A DNA stretch of 30,540 bases from the NCBI GenBank assembly GCA_003427395.1, contig BFEA01000219.1, positions 584,790-615,329 on the forward strand, written 5' to 3'. The DNA comes from Chara braunii (taxonomy: Eukaryota > Streptophyta > Charophyceae > Charales > Characeae). Below the pieces are notes generated by a model. The model was not told the DNA's origin. It saw only the letters and a program-made list of their open reading frames with translations, and did not search any database. Positions 11,424 to 30,540 of the stretch are shown here, in pieces (the stretch's first letter is position 1; the number at the start of each line of letters is the position of its first letter). Made by a program: the position numbers and the translations under genes.

Positions 11424-12849
11424 TTATGTACTTCGTTCACACACATGTTCCTTGCACTTATGCCAAAAAGTGGAAATTGACATGGACCTCGCTTCGAATG
11501 CTACAACTTCTCTGCTCAAAGCGTCATAAGTCATGTTGGGCTGTTGGCTCTTTTCGAAGAAGTGCCCGCGTAACTGCTCGGGCATCGCACGATAGAAGAG
11601 GTTGACCAATTGGGTCTCTGTGACCCCATGGTCCAGGACGGCGACTAACTCGTCCATAACGCCCTTGAGTGCCCTGGCACTCTTCCACTGGCGGGAGTGG
11701 ATGGTTTGCAGCCTATCAGAGGCTTTGACACTGCACGAGACGTCTGCAAACTGTTCCCTTAATAGCTTAAGAAATCATTGAGGGGCGTGAACGCAAAATA
11801 GGCAACGGGATCATCGTTGCAATTGGCGGCACGACAGAGGGAACGGGCGAAGCTTGCCGCTTCGTCCCGAAGGGCATGGATGGCTATCAGGACATGCTCA
11901 TCCGGGGAGACTTTCTGTAGGTGCACGTATGTTTTGATATTGGCTTCCCAATTCTCAAAATTTTCCTCCTCCTTCCCGCTGTAGGAATCCAGGAATTTGA
12001 CCTAGACAGGCTCCCTACAGGGACGTTCCTCCTCCTCCTTGGGAGCGACCAGTTTGGCGCCTTCTATGGCGCCCGTGCAATAACGTTCTGTGCCCTCTAG
12101 GTGGGCCCTTACCTCCAAGCCCACCTGCGTCGCCAATTCCCTTGCGAAGTCCCTGAGCCCCAGCCGTATAGAGCGTAAGGCAATGTCCCAACCTCTACCA
12201 AACAGATATTGTTCTTCCTGGACATGTGCCAGGCGCTCTATGTTTCTCCCCATTATCTCCATCTTCCCCAATAGGTCCACCTGCGTCGCCATCTGCTCTC
12301 TTTGCTTCTTTACCTCCGCTAATTCTTTCGCCGCCTGGCTCGCCGCCTCCATTCTCCTTTTCCTCTCCCTCATCAATCGAAACTTCCACTCCATCCTCTT
12401 CTCATCTTCTATAGGTTGCCGCTTTGAGTGGGTCTTCTTCTGCATCCCACTCTCTCATGGCCGCCTCTTGTTCTTACCTCGGCACATACATTAGTGCCTC
12501 TTCTTCTTCTCCCAGGGATAACCAGCAACCCATTCTGTAATCTTCTTTTCCATCTGATCTTCCGTTGTACCACTGGATTCACCTCCTTGCCCCCTTCTTC
12601 TCCTTTCCAGTGGTTGTTCTTCTACCTCTTCCTACTCTTCTACCGCCTTCAACTTCTCTTCCTGCTCTATCCTCAGCCTCTCTCTCTCTCTGACCATCTC
12701 TTCCTCAATCTTCTTCAATTTGGTCGTTGTTCCTCTATCAGGGCCTTCTTCTTGGCCTCCTCTCTTCTCTCTTTCAGGATGGCGGTGGTCTTCGGATCCT
12801 GCTCTGCTGTGTAAGGGGAGGTGCTCGTTCCCGTACGCGTCTCTACAAT
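11424..12849 (-). pseudogene. Element B gag relic
   Basis: Read on the minus strand, the frames give a charged N-terminus with TSTSPYTAEQD, then a lysine/glutamate-rich coiled coil (LKKIEEEMVRERERL), a second coiled coil (12445 to about 12230), and a retrotransposon capsid domain with KFLDSYSGKEEENFENWE, LREQFADVS and HSRQWKSARALKGVM, ending at 11424. The expected start is ATT (12847-12849) rather than ATG. Damage includes TAG at 12002-12004, a TAA near 12470, and frameshifts near 12720, 12420 and 11765. No zinc knuckle, protease or RT follows, because the element is cut at about 11422 by LTR D. Downstream of the 5' LTR at 14376-15334 on the same strand, it belongs to the element whose 3' end lies at 253-1396. 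Confidence 0.8.
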
Positions 12850-13224
12850 GGTGACATACGCACAACCAAGTGTTAGTTCCGCTCCTCACCACTTAGACTC
12901 TCTCCCTAACTGACTCAACTTAAGACTGACTCAGTCTATGGACCACAGGACCCGTATAGAACCCTGTCAACTATGGTCTCTAGCCTAGACTGTAATACTA
13001 CAGCCGTCATTACAGGATTTGTTGCTGACCACGAGGCATTAAAGGAGATCCCCCGTAACTCCTCATGAATTCTTTACCGTCGCAAACAGGACGACGAGGT
13101 CAGCAGATCCTCTCAAGACTTAGACGGCCCATTGTGCAGCCCACAACTCGGATTTTGGGCCTACCGTGCCACACCGAGCAGCCCGCCGGTCAGTACCGGT
13201 CCTTGGGAGGGTTTGTGTCCTCTG

Positions 13225-13304
13225 GGACAGTCGAGTCGTCAGACACAGTCTTTAGCTCTACTCAGGACAGTCGAGTCGTCAGACACAGTCTTTAGCCCTA
13301 CTCA
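13225..13304. repeat. Two-copy 40-bp tandem repeat
   Basis: GGACAGTCGAGTCGTCAGAC starts at 13225 and again at 13265; the two 40-bp units differ by about one base. This is a young duplication in the leader of element B. Confidence 0.85.
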
Positions 13305-13851
13305 GCCCGTGTGGGTTTGGTCAACGAGACCCTATCCTTCATACACGGAGTCCTATCACCTGGACAAAAGAGACTCAATGCAGGAAGAAGAGACAAACAG
13401 ACTCAGACTCGGCAAGTACCATAGGGTGAGTGCACATCCATAGGGCGAGGGGACAGGCTAAGGGCTTGGCGAGATTTTACCAACTCCAGCTTGGTCAAAA
13501 TCATGGTCAACAGCTCCGGTCAACCCTTGGTCAACGCCCGATCAACCTCCAAGTCGACTCTGGCTGCTGGCACCTCCTTCCTTGCCACCCTTCACTTCTC
13601 TTTCCCCCTCCTTCACCTTTTTTTCTCTCCTTCTCTTCTTTTTCTTCTTTTTTTCTTTTTGTTCACCCTCGGCTATGTCTGTCTTCCACTTCATTGCCCC
13701 TCCTTCCTCCTTCCTCAGCTATGTCTTCCTCTTCCACTCCGGTCCCTCCTCCCGTCTCCACTTCTCCTTCCTTCGTCAACCCCGTGTCCGAGCTCTGCGG
13801 CTATGGCCACCACTCCCTTCTTCGTCGAACTGCACAACCAATCTTGTATAA

Positions 13852-13853
<2 letters not shown>

Positions 13854-13946
<93 letters not shown>

Positions 13947-14206
13947 NNNNNNNNNNNNNNNNNNNNNNNNNNNNNNNNNNNNNNNNNNNNNNNNNNNNNN
14001 NNNNNNNNNNNNNNNNNNNNNNNNNNNNNNNNNNNNNNNNNNNNNNNNNNNNNNNNNNNNNNNNNNNNNNNNNNNNNNNNNNNNNNNNNNNNNNNNNNNN
14101 NNNNNNNNNNNNNNNNNNNNNNNNNNNNNNNNNNNNNNNNNNNNNNNNNNNNNNNNNNNNNNNNNNNNNNNNNNNNNNNNNNNNNNNNNNNNNNNNNNNN
14201 NNNNNN

Positions 14207-14236
<30 letters not shown>
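13854..14236. repeat. CT/CA microsatellite with assembly gap
   Basis: A (CT)n run from 13854 to 13946 is followed by 260 Ns (13947-14206), then CT repeats passing into (CA)n to about 14236. The gap is flanked by the same repeat, so its true length is unknown. Confidence 0.95.
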
Positions 14237-14237
<1 letters not shown>

Positions 14238-14359
14238 TCACTCTTCGTGGTTGTCTTGTGCGCAGGTACACGTTACTTCTCCGCAGCACAGCTATGGTGG
14301 ACTTCCCTCTTCACGGCGCTCTACAACTTGGCGCCCTGTGGCGCGTGGGATAGTGGGTA

Positions 14360-14374
14360 CCAACTCCGATACCA
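14360..14374 (-). promoter_or_regulatory. Primer-binding site of element B
   Basis: TGGTATCGGAGTTGG on the minus strand lies one base after the LTR end and matches the first 14 bases of element A's PBS. It shows that 14376-15334 is a 5' LTR on the minus strand. Confidence 0.75.
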
Positions 14375-14375
14375 G

Positions 14376-15334
14376 TGTAATCAGACTCGCTTTCATTCAC
14401 ACTTCACATGCATGCACACAGGTTGCGCAGCAAACTGGCGTCAAGCGCCCACTCAGAACTCCGAGATATAGTACCAAGAACGCAGCTCAGATACAAGTTC
14501 ACTTCAAACGGCTATGGCGGCACATCACCTGTACAACTCTGTGTTCGTCACTTACTCAACACTGCTGTTCGCACACAGGATCACCCTGGATATCCCACAT
14601 GCAACACCCTGTACACTCGTGCATACCCGCATACATTGACTGCTATGGCTGCTATGGCCACTATGGCCGCTGCTACTCTATCGCTACGGCTAACTTCCTT
14701 CTCGCCCACTTCGTCCTCGGGCTCACTGCAGACCAACTCGCACAAGTCGCTATGGCAGCGCTTCCGCATGGCTTACGCAGGAATGAATGAACGGCTGGGC
14801 GCTGCCTCTTGATTTTACGTCTGTAACTCGTTGGTCTGCCCCTTTCCATCGGCCCATGGTGCACAGTCCCTCATGGTACTTGCTTGACTGACTGGGACTG
14901 ACTGGACCGGTACCGCTGACTGCATGGGTTTGCACTGCCAGCTCAATGCAGTCGCACTGCCGACGTAATGCAGCTGGGCTCACCACTTGCCCACTTGCCT
15001 CTGACTGAAACGTGAGGCAGCTGCGAAAGGCCACTTCCGAACCTTCCGGAAGTCTGTGGACTTGGCCTTTCGAGTACTGTAGCAGCTACGACCTCGACCT
15101 TTCAGGACTGTAGCAGCTACAACCTTGACCTTTCAGTAGACCTATAGCTACGACCTCTACAGAGATATGACCTCTACTCGACAGACCTACAGATCGAATC
15201 CCTACATCTGCACAGTCCTACGACAGACAAACAACAATTAACAAAACACAGGTCACGGGTTGAAACACTCAGGGGTCAACTCGATACTGTACACAGGTAA
15301 AGTCAGAACTAGGGATCGAGCCCTGGGATCTGCA
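14376..15334 (-). mobile_element. 5' LTR of element B
   Basis: This 959-bp copy is nearly identical to 253-1192. Differences include a small insertion near 15027-15040 and scattered substitutions. On the minus strand it starts TGCAGATCCC and ends GATTACA before the PBS. Degenerate internal repeats of the TAGCAGCTACGACC motif lie at about 15065-15180. The outer flank (TTCGC) does not match the outer flank of the 3' copy (AACAG), so the pair may derive from recombination or from two insertions. Confidence 0.82.
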
Positions 15335-15529
15335 TTCGCTACTGCTAGCAGGTGAAAACCGTTTCAACAGTATCTCATTACCATCAAAAGGAGAGAGTGG
15401 AGGGGGAACAGACAAAGGAGAAGATGAAAGATCACCCAATAATAATCCCTTCAGATCCCTCTCCTTCTCCGGGCTTCTTCCCGCTCCACGTCAATAATGA
15501 TAATAAGTATATTCCTGATCACACACAAT

Positions 15530-15545
15530 AGTGCCACGTGGCACT
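15530..15545. promoter_or_regulatory. 16-bp perfect palindrome containing a G-box
   Basis: AGTGCCACGTGGCACT is its own reverse complement and contains CACGTG. In plants CACGTG is the core bound by bZIP and bHLH factors. There is no gene start nearby, so a regulatory role is not shown. Confidence 0.4.
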
Positions 15546-15582
15546 TTATCTCATGAAGACCATGAAGACATAGCAGATTCCA

Positions 15583-15720
15583 GTGACGATGTCAACCTCA
15601 GGCGAGTACCCGATCTTCTCCATCCACAGATCCCGATCTTCCTCCTCCTCGCAACCAGTCACCTCATGTAGACAGTGACGACGTCAACCTCCGGCGAGTA
15701 CCCGATCTTCTTCCTCCGCA
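15583..15720. repeat. Direct repeat, 92-bp spacing
   Basis: GTGACGATGTCAACCTC and the following GGCGAGTACCCGATCTTCT at 15583 recur, slightly altered, at 15675. The interval is pyrimidine-rich. Confidence 0.8.
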
Positions 15721-15794
15721 GATTCCAGTGCCACGTCAGCAGACGAGATAGGTGGTATATGCCACATTATCAATGAAGACCGGTTGCAGCGCCA

Positions 15795-16065
15795 CATCAT
15801 CATGCACTGTAAACCAGAGGCAGCACCACAGCAGCATGCAATGTAGTCCAGTGATAGCGCCACATCAGTATGCAATGTAGACCAGAGGTAGTGCCACATC
15901 AGCATGCAATGTAGACCAGAGGTAGCGCCACATCGGCACGCAATGTAGTCCAGAGGTAGCGCCACATCAGCATGCAATGTAGACCAGAGGTAGCGCCACA
16001 TCAGCATGCAATGCACCACGTCAGCATGCAATGCAGACCAGAGGTAGAGCCATCAGCATGCCACA
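15795..16065. repeat. 34-bp minisatellite
   Basis: About seven to eight imperfect units containing GTAGACCAGAGGTAGCGCC and ACATCAGCATGCAAT lie in tandem. The units decay toward both ends, and near 16010-16060 shortened units occur. Confidence 0.9.
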
Positions 16066-16461
16066 TTAGCAAGTCTGGCGCACAATGCAGGAAGCCCCAG
16101 CATGCGGCCTCCACCTCATGCCGTCATCCGCATCGCCAGTGCATAGCCAGTGTCTTGCGAGCGTCGAGCCAGCATAATGCCAGCGTCTAGTCAAAGTTGA
16201 GCCAGCGTCAAAGCAGCATAGCAAGACTGAATGCCTCGACTCCATCGAGGCCAGCCTTAAATAGCAGTCAGCGAGGCTGTCTGGCCTCGGTGCATTCCCC
16301 TCAGTCGTCCAGATTAACTCACAGCTGAAGGCCCGGATTGTACAGTTGCAGACTTTTCCCTTGGACCTGATGCTGTCTGGGCACCTGCATACAAACAAGT
16401 GTGTGTGCTTGACCTGCGGCCTGGGCTAGGTACCTTTGGACTTTGACTGTTGGGATCTCGA

Positions 16462-16481
16462 CAGTTGACCAAAGTCAACTG
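16462..16481. repeat. Hairpin of 8-bp perfect arms
   Basis: CAGTTGAC and GTCAACTG flank a four-base CAAA loop. Each arm contains a TTGAC W-box core, but no promoter is evident. Confidence 0.6.
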
Positions 16482-16783
16482 CCGCATGTCCAGGCCCTGA
16501 ATCCTCGGGTGGGGTCCTTTTGCCCCTGTTTCGGCCTGGGCTGAGGGCGGCCAAGTTGGCCCTCAGTTTTTCCACAAGACATATGGCATTGGTTATTGCA
16601 GTATTACTAATTTACTATTATTACACATATTTATCTTGTCGGATGTTGGACGATTCACACCAAAATAATCATAGGCACAGTGACGCCGCCCAGCCGGCCC
16701 CTCAAGCGAACCACTGTTTGGAATCAGAATCTTACTTCACACGAGAGCTTCTTCCATATAATGATATTCGATAGACGACTCAC

Positions 16784-27901
<11,118 letters not shown>

Positions 27902-28140
27902 CTGGTACAGTTCCCACAAAAGGGACAGCACACATCAAGAAGGCCTTAACACTTGGTCAAACCGAGAATCGAGTTCCATTCCACACAATGCTTTGCACCC
28001 AATGTATCACCCAATGTAGCCAGCAACCTGTACTGTTACAGCGCATTACTACCTCAAAGGTCCAAGCTTGCGCCAAAGCAGTACTACCCAAGTCTCAACT
28101 AAACACTCCCACTCGATGTTTAAAGCAAGCTGAAAGTGGG

Positions 28141-28144
<4 letters not shown>

Positions 28145-28180
<36 letters not shown>
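28145..28180. repeat. (CA)n microsatellite
   Basis: About 18 uninterrupted CA dinucleotides. Confidence 0.98.
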
Positions 28181-28181
<1 letters not shown>

Positions 28182-28969
28182 TTCGTGCTGTTTAAATCCG
28201 TTTCCACTTTTCCCTTTTTCCAATAAACAATCAACCAATTGAGATGATGGGTTCATCACACGCATTTCCTCTAATATACATCATGAAACAAGACACATTC
28301 CCACTGAAAGGATACATTCATAGGGGGCCTCACAACTGAACAAAGAGCTGAAATCTATGAACATTCCTTCCTGCTGATATCACGGTACGTACAGCAGTGA
28401 TATATATTGTCAATTTGTCACATATCTATCAACTAAAGGAGCGCACCTAATGAAACCAACGATAAAAAATACACAAAACATCTCTCGTCTAGCGCACAGA
28501 TGAATCATCACGCACTGAGTGAGTGAGAGAGAGAGTGCGCACGCTCCACGCTGACACGACGTACCCTGATAATGAGTGTACACAAGTCATCTTTTTGGTC
28601 CAGTGGAGCCAAATTGAGGGTGCGATTTGTTCGGGGATTCTGGCTGTACCAGAACTGACAAAGAGCTTGCAGGCAGTGTGTCTTCACATGTGCTGCCTGC
28701 CCACGAACTCCGTAGGCCTTTCGTGTACTTTCAGGGGCCCATTGGCCCAGTCCCTCCGAACCTATGCCATGCCTCGTCACTGTAGATTTAGCTACAGTAT
28801 ATGTTCCCGAGAAAAATGTACAGTGAAAGGGAAGATGCGAAAGGCCTTCCACGATTCAGACCCCAAACTCGGATCTCAGGGTCAGATGCCCAGGTCAAGA
28901 AAAGGCTGAATTCGTCAAACTCAGGAAAGTCACAATCGGGTACCTCAGCGTCTGGTCCAACAGACACCC

Positions 28970-29240
28970 AGCAAACAGTCACGTCTCAGGGACAAGAGTC
29001 ATGGCTCATAATAAAAAGCCATTCAGAAGAGTCACATCCCACGAGTGACAGGCAGATTCACCAAGCAAGAGTCATGTCTCAAAGGCAGGAGTCACGTTTC
29101 CTAATGAAAAGTCATATTGAAGAGTCACATCCCATGAGTAAAAGGCAGTATCACAGGCAAAAGTCGTGACCCACAGGCAGGAGTCACTCACTGTCCACAG
29201 TCAAAAGTCATGTTCACAAGTGAAAAGTCATGACTCAAAG
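28970..29240. repeat. GTCAC/GTCATG-rich imperfect tandem array
   Basis: Many copies of GAGTCAC and AAGTCATG with AAAGGCAGGAGTCAC and AGAGTCACATCCCA. Longer units recur at about 93 bp (GAGTCACATCCC at 29029 and 29122). Units are heavily diverged. The GAGTCA core resembles AP-1/GCN4-type bZIP sites, without evidence of function. Confidence 0.75.
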
Positions 29241-30540
29241 GCCCAAGCAGCAGCAGTCCAACGGAAATTCGGGAAGGTTCCAGGCCTTGACATTCAGAAG
29301 CAGATAGGCCGTGGGGATGTGGTACCAGAAACAGTCAGGACCCAAGAAACAGAGGTTGGCACGAGTTGAAGTGCAAACCAAGACTACAAAAAGACTGGCC
29401 AGCCTCGCATTCGGGCAGATTGCTCATTTGCAAAGAGTGTGCAAGTGCTGGTGCACTTGTGCGCTTATGTGAGGGGCAGAGCGCTGAAGCCAGAGTGCTG
29501 CGCAAGGAGGGAGAGAGAGAGAGGAAGATAGCGCTGGCAGGAAGAAGGCAGCCATAGCTGCACCAGTGCAGAAGTGTTAGTGCTAGTTGTTAGTAGTAGA
29601 CTCCAGAGGGGTTAGAAGAGTTGCAGTGGGTGTATTCAGAGTAGATCCATGAAGTAGTAGATAGTGAGAGTGAATGCTTGTAGGGAGAGAAGACACAGCG
29701 AGGTCATAGCTAGGGAGAAGACCAGCAAGGTGGATAGATACATAAGAGGGAAGAGCAGAGGAAAAGAGATACTTACCTGAGAGTTTATGCTGATTATTGG
29801 TTATCTATTGGCACGCGCTGATGAGCGCTGGTGACTTGAACTCTTATTGCTCTTGTAATACTTTCTGGAAAAGATAAGCTGCGCTACCTGGTCTTCATCT
29901 CTCTGGTCTCCAGTGTGAATTTCGTTTGAACTCATACATGCATGTGGTGTGAATATGTGCACTCACTGGTGTTGAACTAGGAGGTTCATTGCAGATGGGC
30001 TGCTGTTTTAAGCATGCCCACCAAACACTCCCGGCAAATGGCATGTCGGTTACGTAATGACATGATGGAAAACCGGGCATCACAGAAAACCATGCACTGA
30101 TTATACATCCATGGCCGCAAAATGGACATATAATCTTTAGATACGGAGGGCGCATGCAGTCAGGAAATGAGGAACAGCCCTCTGAAGACGCGCTGGCAAA
30201 CCCCCTTGCATTGTAGTGATTGTGGTAGAGACAATGGCGCTTGCAGCTGACTCTAAAATCACACTGAAAACGAAGATAGCCTCTGAGACTCTTTTTGCTG
30301 AGGCACATTCCAATTGCGCGCCCCAAAAAATTGACTTTTTTTCCCGGCCTGGTGCGGCCAACCATTTTGGTCTGGTAGCACTGTTCATGGGAAGAACCCA
30401 GAGCGTTGCAATATTGACTCTCATTTGTGTGTGTGAGGTACTGGCGGTTTAATAGGGTGAGAGTTGGTGAGAAACACAAAAGAGAGGCAGTGGAAGAAGT
30501 TCAAACCAATCAAATTGCCCCCACTTCGGTAATGCCAGGA

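Larger units (their letters stand above)
12850..14359 (-). other. 5' leader of element B
   Basis: About 1.5 kb between the primer-binding site and gag. No protein domain is recognisable. It includes a 40-bp tandem duplication (13225-13304), pyrimidine-rich stretches (13560-13760) and the gapped microsatellite. Long frames here are artefacts of the low-complexity and N regions. Confidence 0.55.
15335..16783. other. Repeat-rich stretch without a recognisable gene
   Basis: No exon continuing the calcium pump is visible, although the next exon would be expected in this direction. The stretch holds a G-box palindrome, a 92-bp-spaced direct repeat, a 34-bp minisatellite and hairpins. It could be intron or degraded transposon sequence. 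Confidence 0.5.
27902..30540. other. Stretch upstream of the M4 exon, no gene supported
   Basis: The exons for M3 and the actuator domain of the calcium pump should lie here or beyond, but I could not identify them. The stretch contains a CA microsatellite, a GTCA-rich repeat array and possible diverged LTR sequence (about 28836-29940). A minus-strand frame near 30090-29990 has Cys/His spacing faintly like a RING finger but is broken. Confidence 0.45.

Noticed and set aside
13430-14471. Long frames through the CT microsatellite and N run
   Set aside because: They consist of Leu-Ser dipeptides and undefined residues across an assembly gap.
15684-16031. 115-codon minus-strand frame with a repeated peptide
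   Set aside because: It is the translation of the 34-bp minisatellite; no start context or domain supports a protein.
29990-30095. Minus-strand segment with Cys/His spacing like a RING finger (NRHAICRECL)
   Set aside because: The frame stops soon after (TGA about 29990), the second Cys pair is missing and upstream spacing is wrong; no exon structure supports it.

Overview
The window is eukaryotic nuclear DNA, most likely from a streptophyte. Its only recognisable host gene is split by kilobase-sized GT-AG introns. Its four exons encode the middle of an ECA3/SERCA-type (P2A) calcium pump with plant ECA3-like residues. The surroundings are dense in Ty3/gypsy LTR retrotransposons whose primer-binding sites resemble plant-type initiator-tRNA-Met sites. 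The style of the gag and pol sequences reminds me of a charophycean alga such as Chara braunii. That identification is inference from memory, not proven by the sequence.

Positions 1-15334 are a nest of decayed retrotransposons on the minus strand. An older element (B) has its 3' LTR at 253-1192, a pol tail at 1235-1396, a gag relic at 11424-12849, a primer-binding site at 14360-14374 and its 5' LTR at 14376-15334. Element A (3' LTR 1397-2824, pol and gag 2862-8425, PBS 9639-9655, truncated 5' LTR 9659-10392) lies directly against B's pol tail. A's 3' LTR is itself split by a 548-bp solo LTR of a third family with a 5-bp target duplication. At 10392/10393 A's 5' LTR is fused head-to-head with an oppositely oriented truncated LTR (D). 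All coding regions are broken by stops, frameshifts and active-site substitutions.

Positions 15335-16783 hold no recognisable gene but contain a 34-bp minisatellite, a G-box palindrome and small hairpins. An assembly gap (N run 13947-14206) sits in a CT/CA microsatellite.

Positions 16784-27901 (minus strand) carry the calcium-pump exons in the order 27901-27843, 24501-24357, 20312-20208 and 16936-16784. Their phases are fully compatible and together give 154 codons, from the M4 calcium-site PEGLP through the phosphorylation motif to the N-domain KxGExxE motif. The introns (3341, 4044 and 3271 bp) hold a solo LTR related to element A, two elements that look like non-autonomous hAT transposons with 8-bp target duplications, a hairpin MITE-like element, a tandem duplication of half an exon, and several minisatellites. 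Neither the upstream exons (expected above 27901) nor the downstream exons (expected below 16784) were found.

Positions 27902-30540 contain a CA microsatellite, a GTCA-rich repeat and possible LTR-like sequence, but no gene I can support. I found no previously undescribed system. The most informative features are the transposon nesting and decay pattern and the transposon load of the calcium-pump introns.
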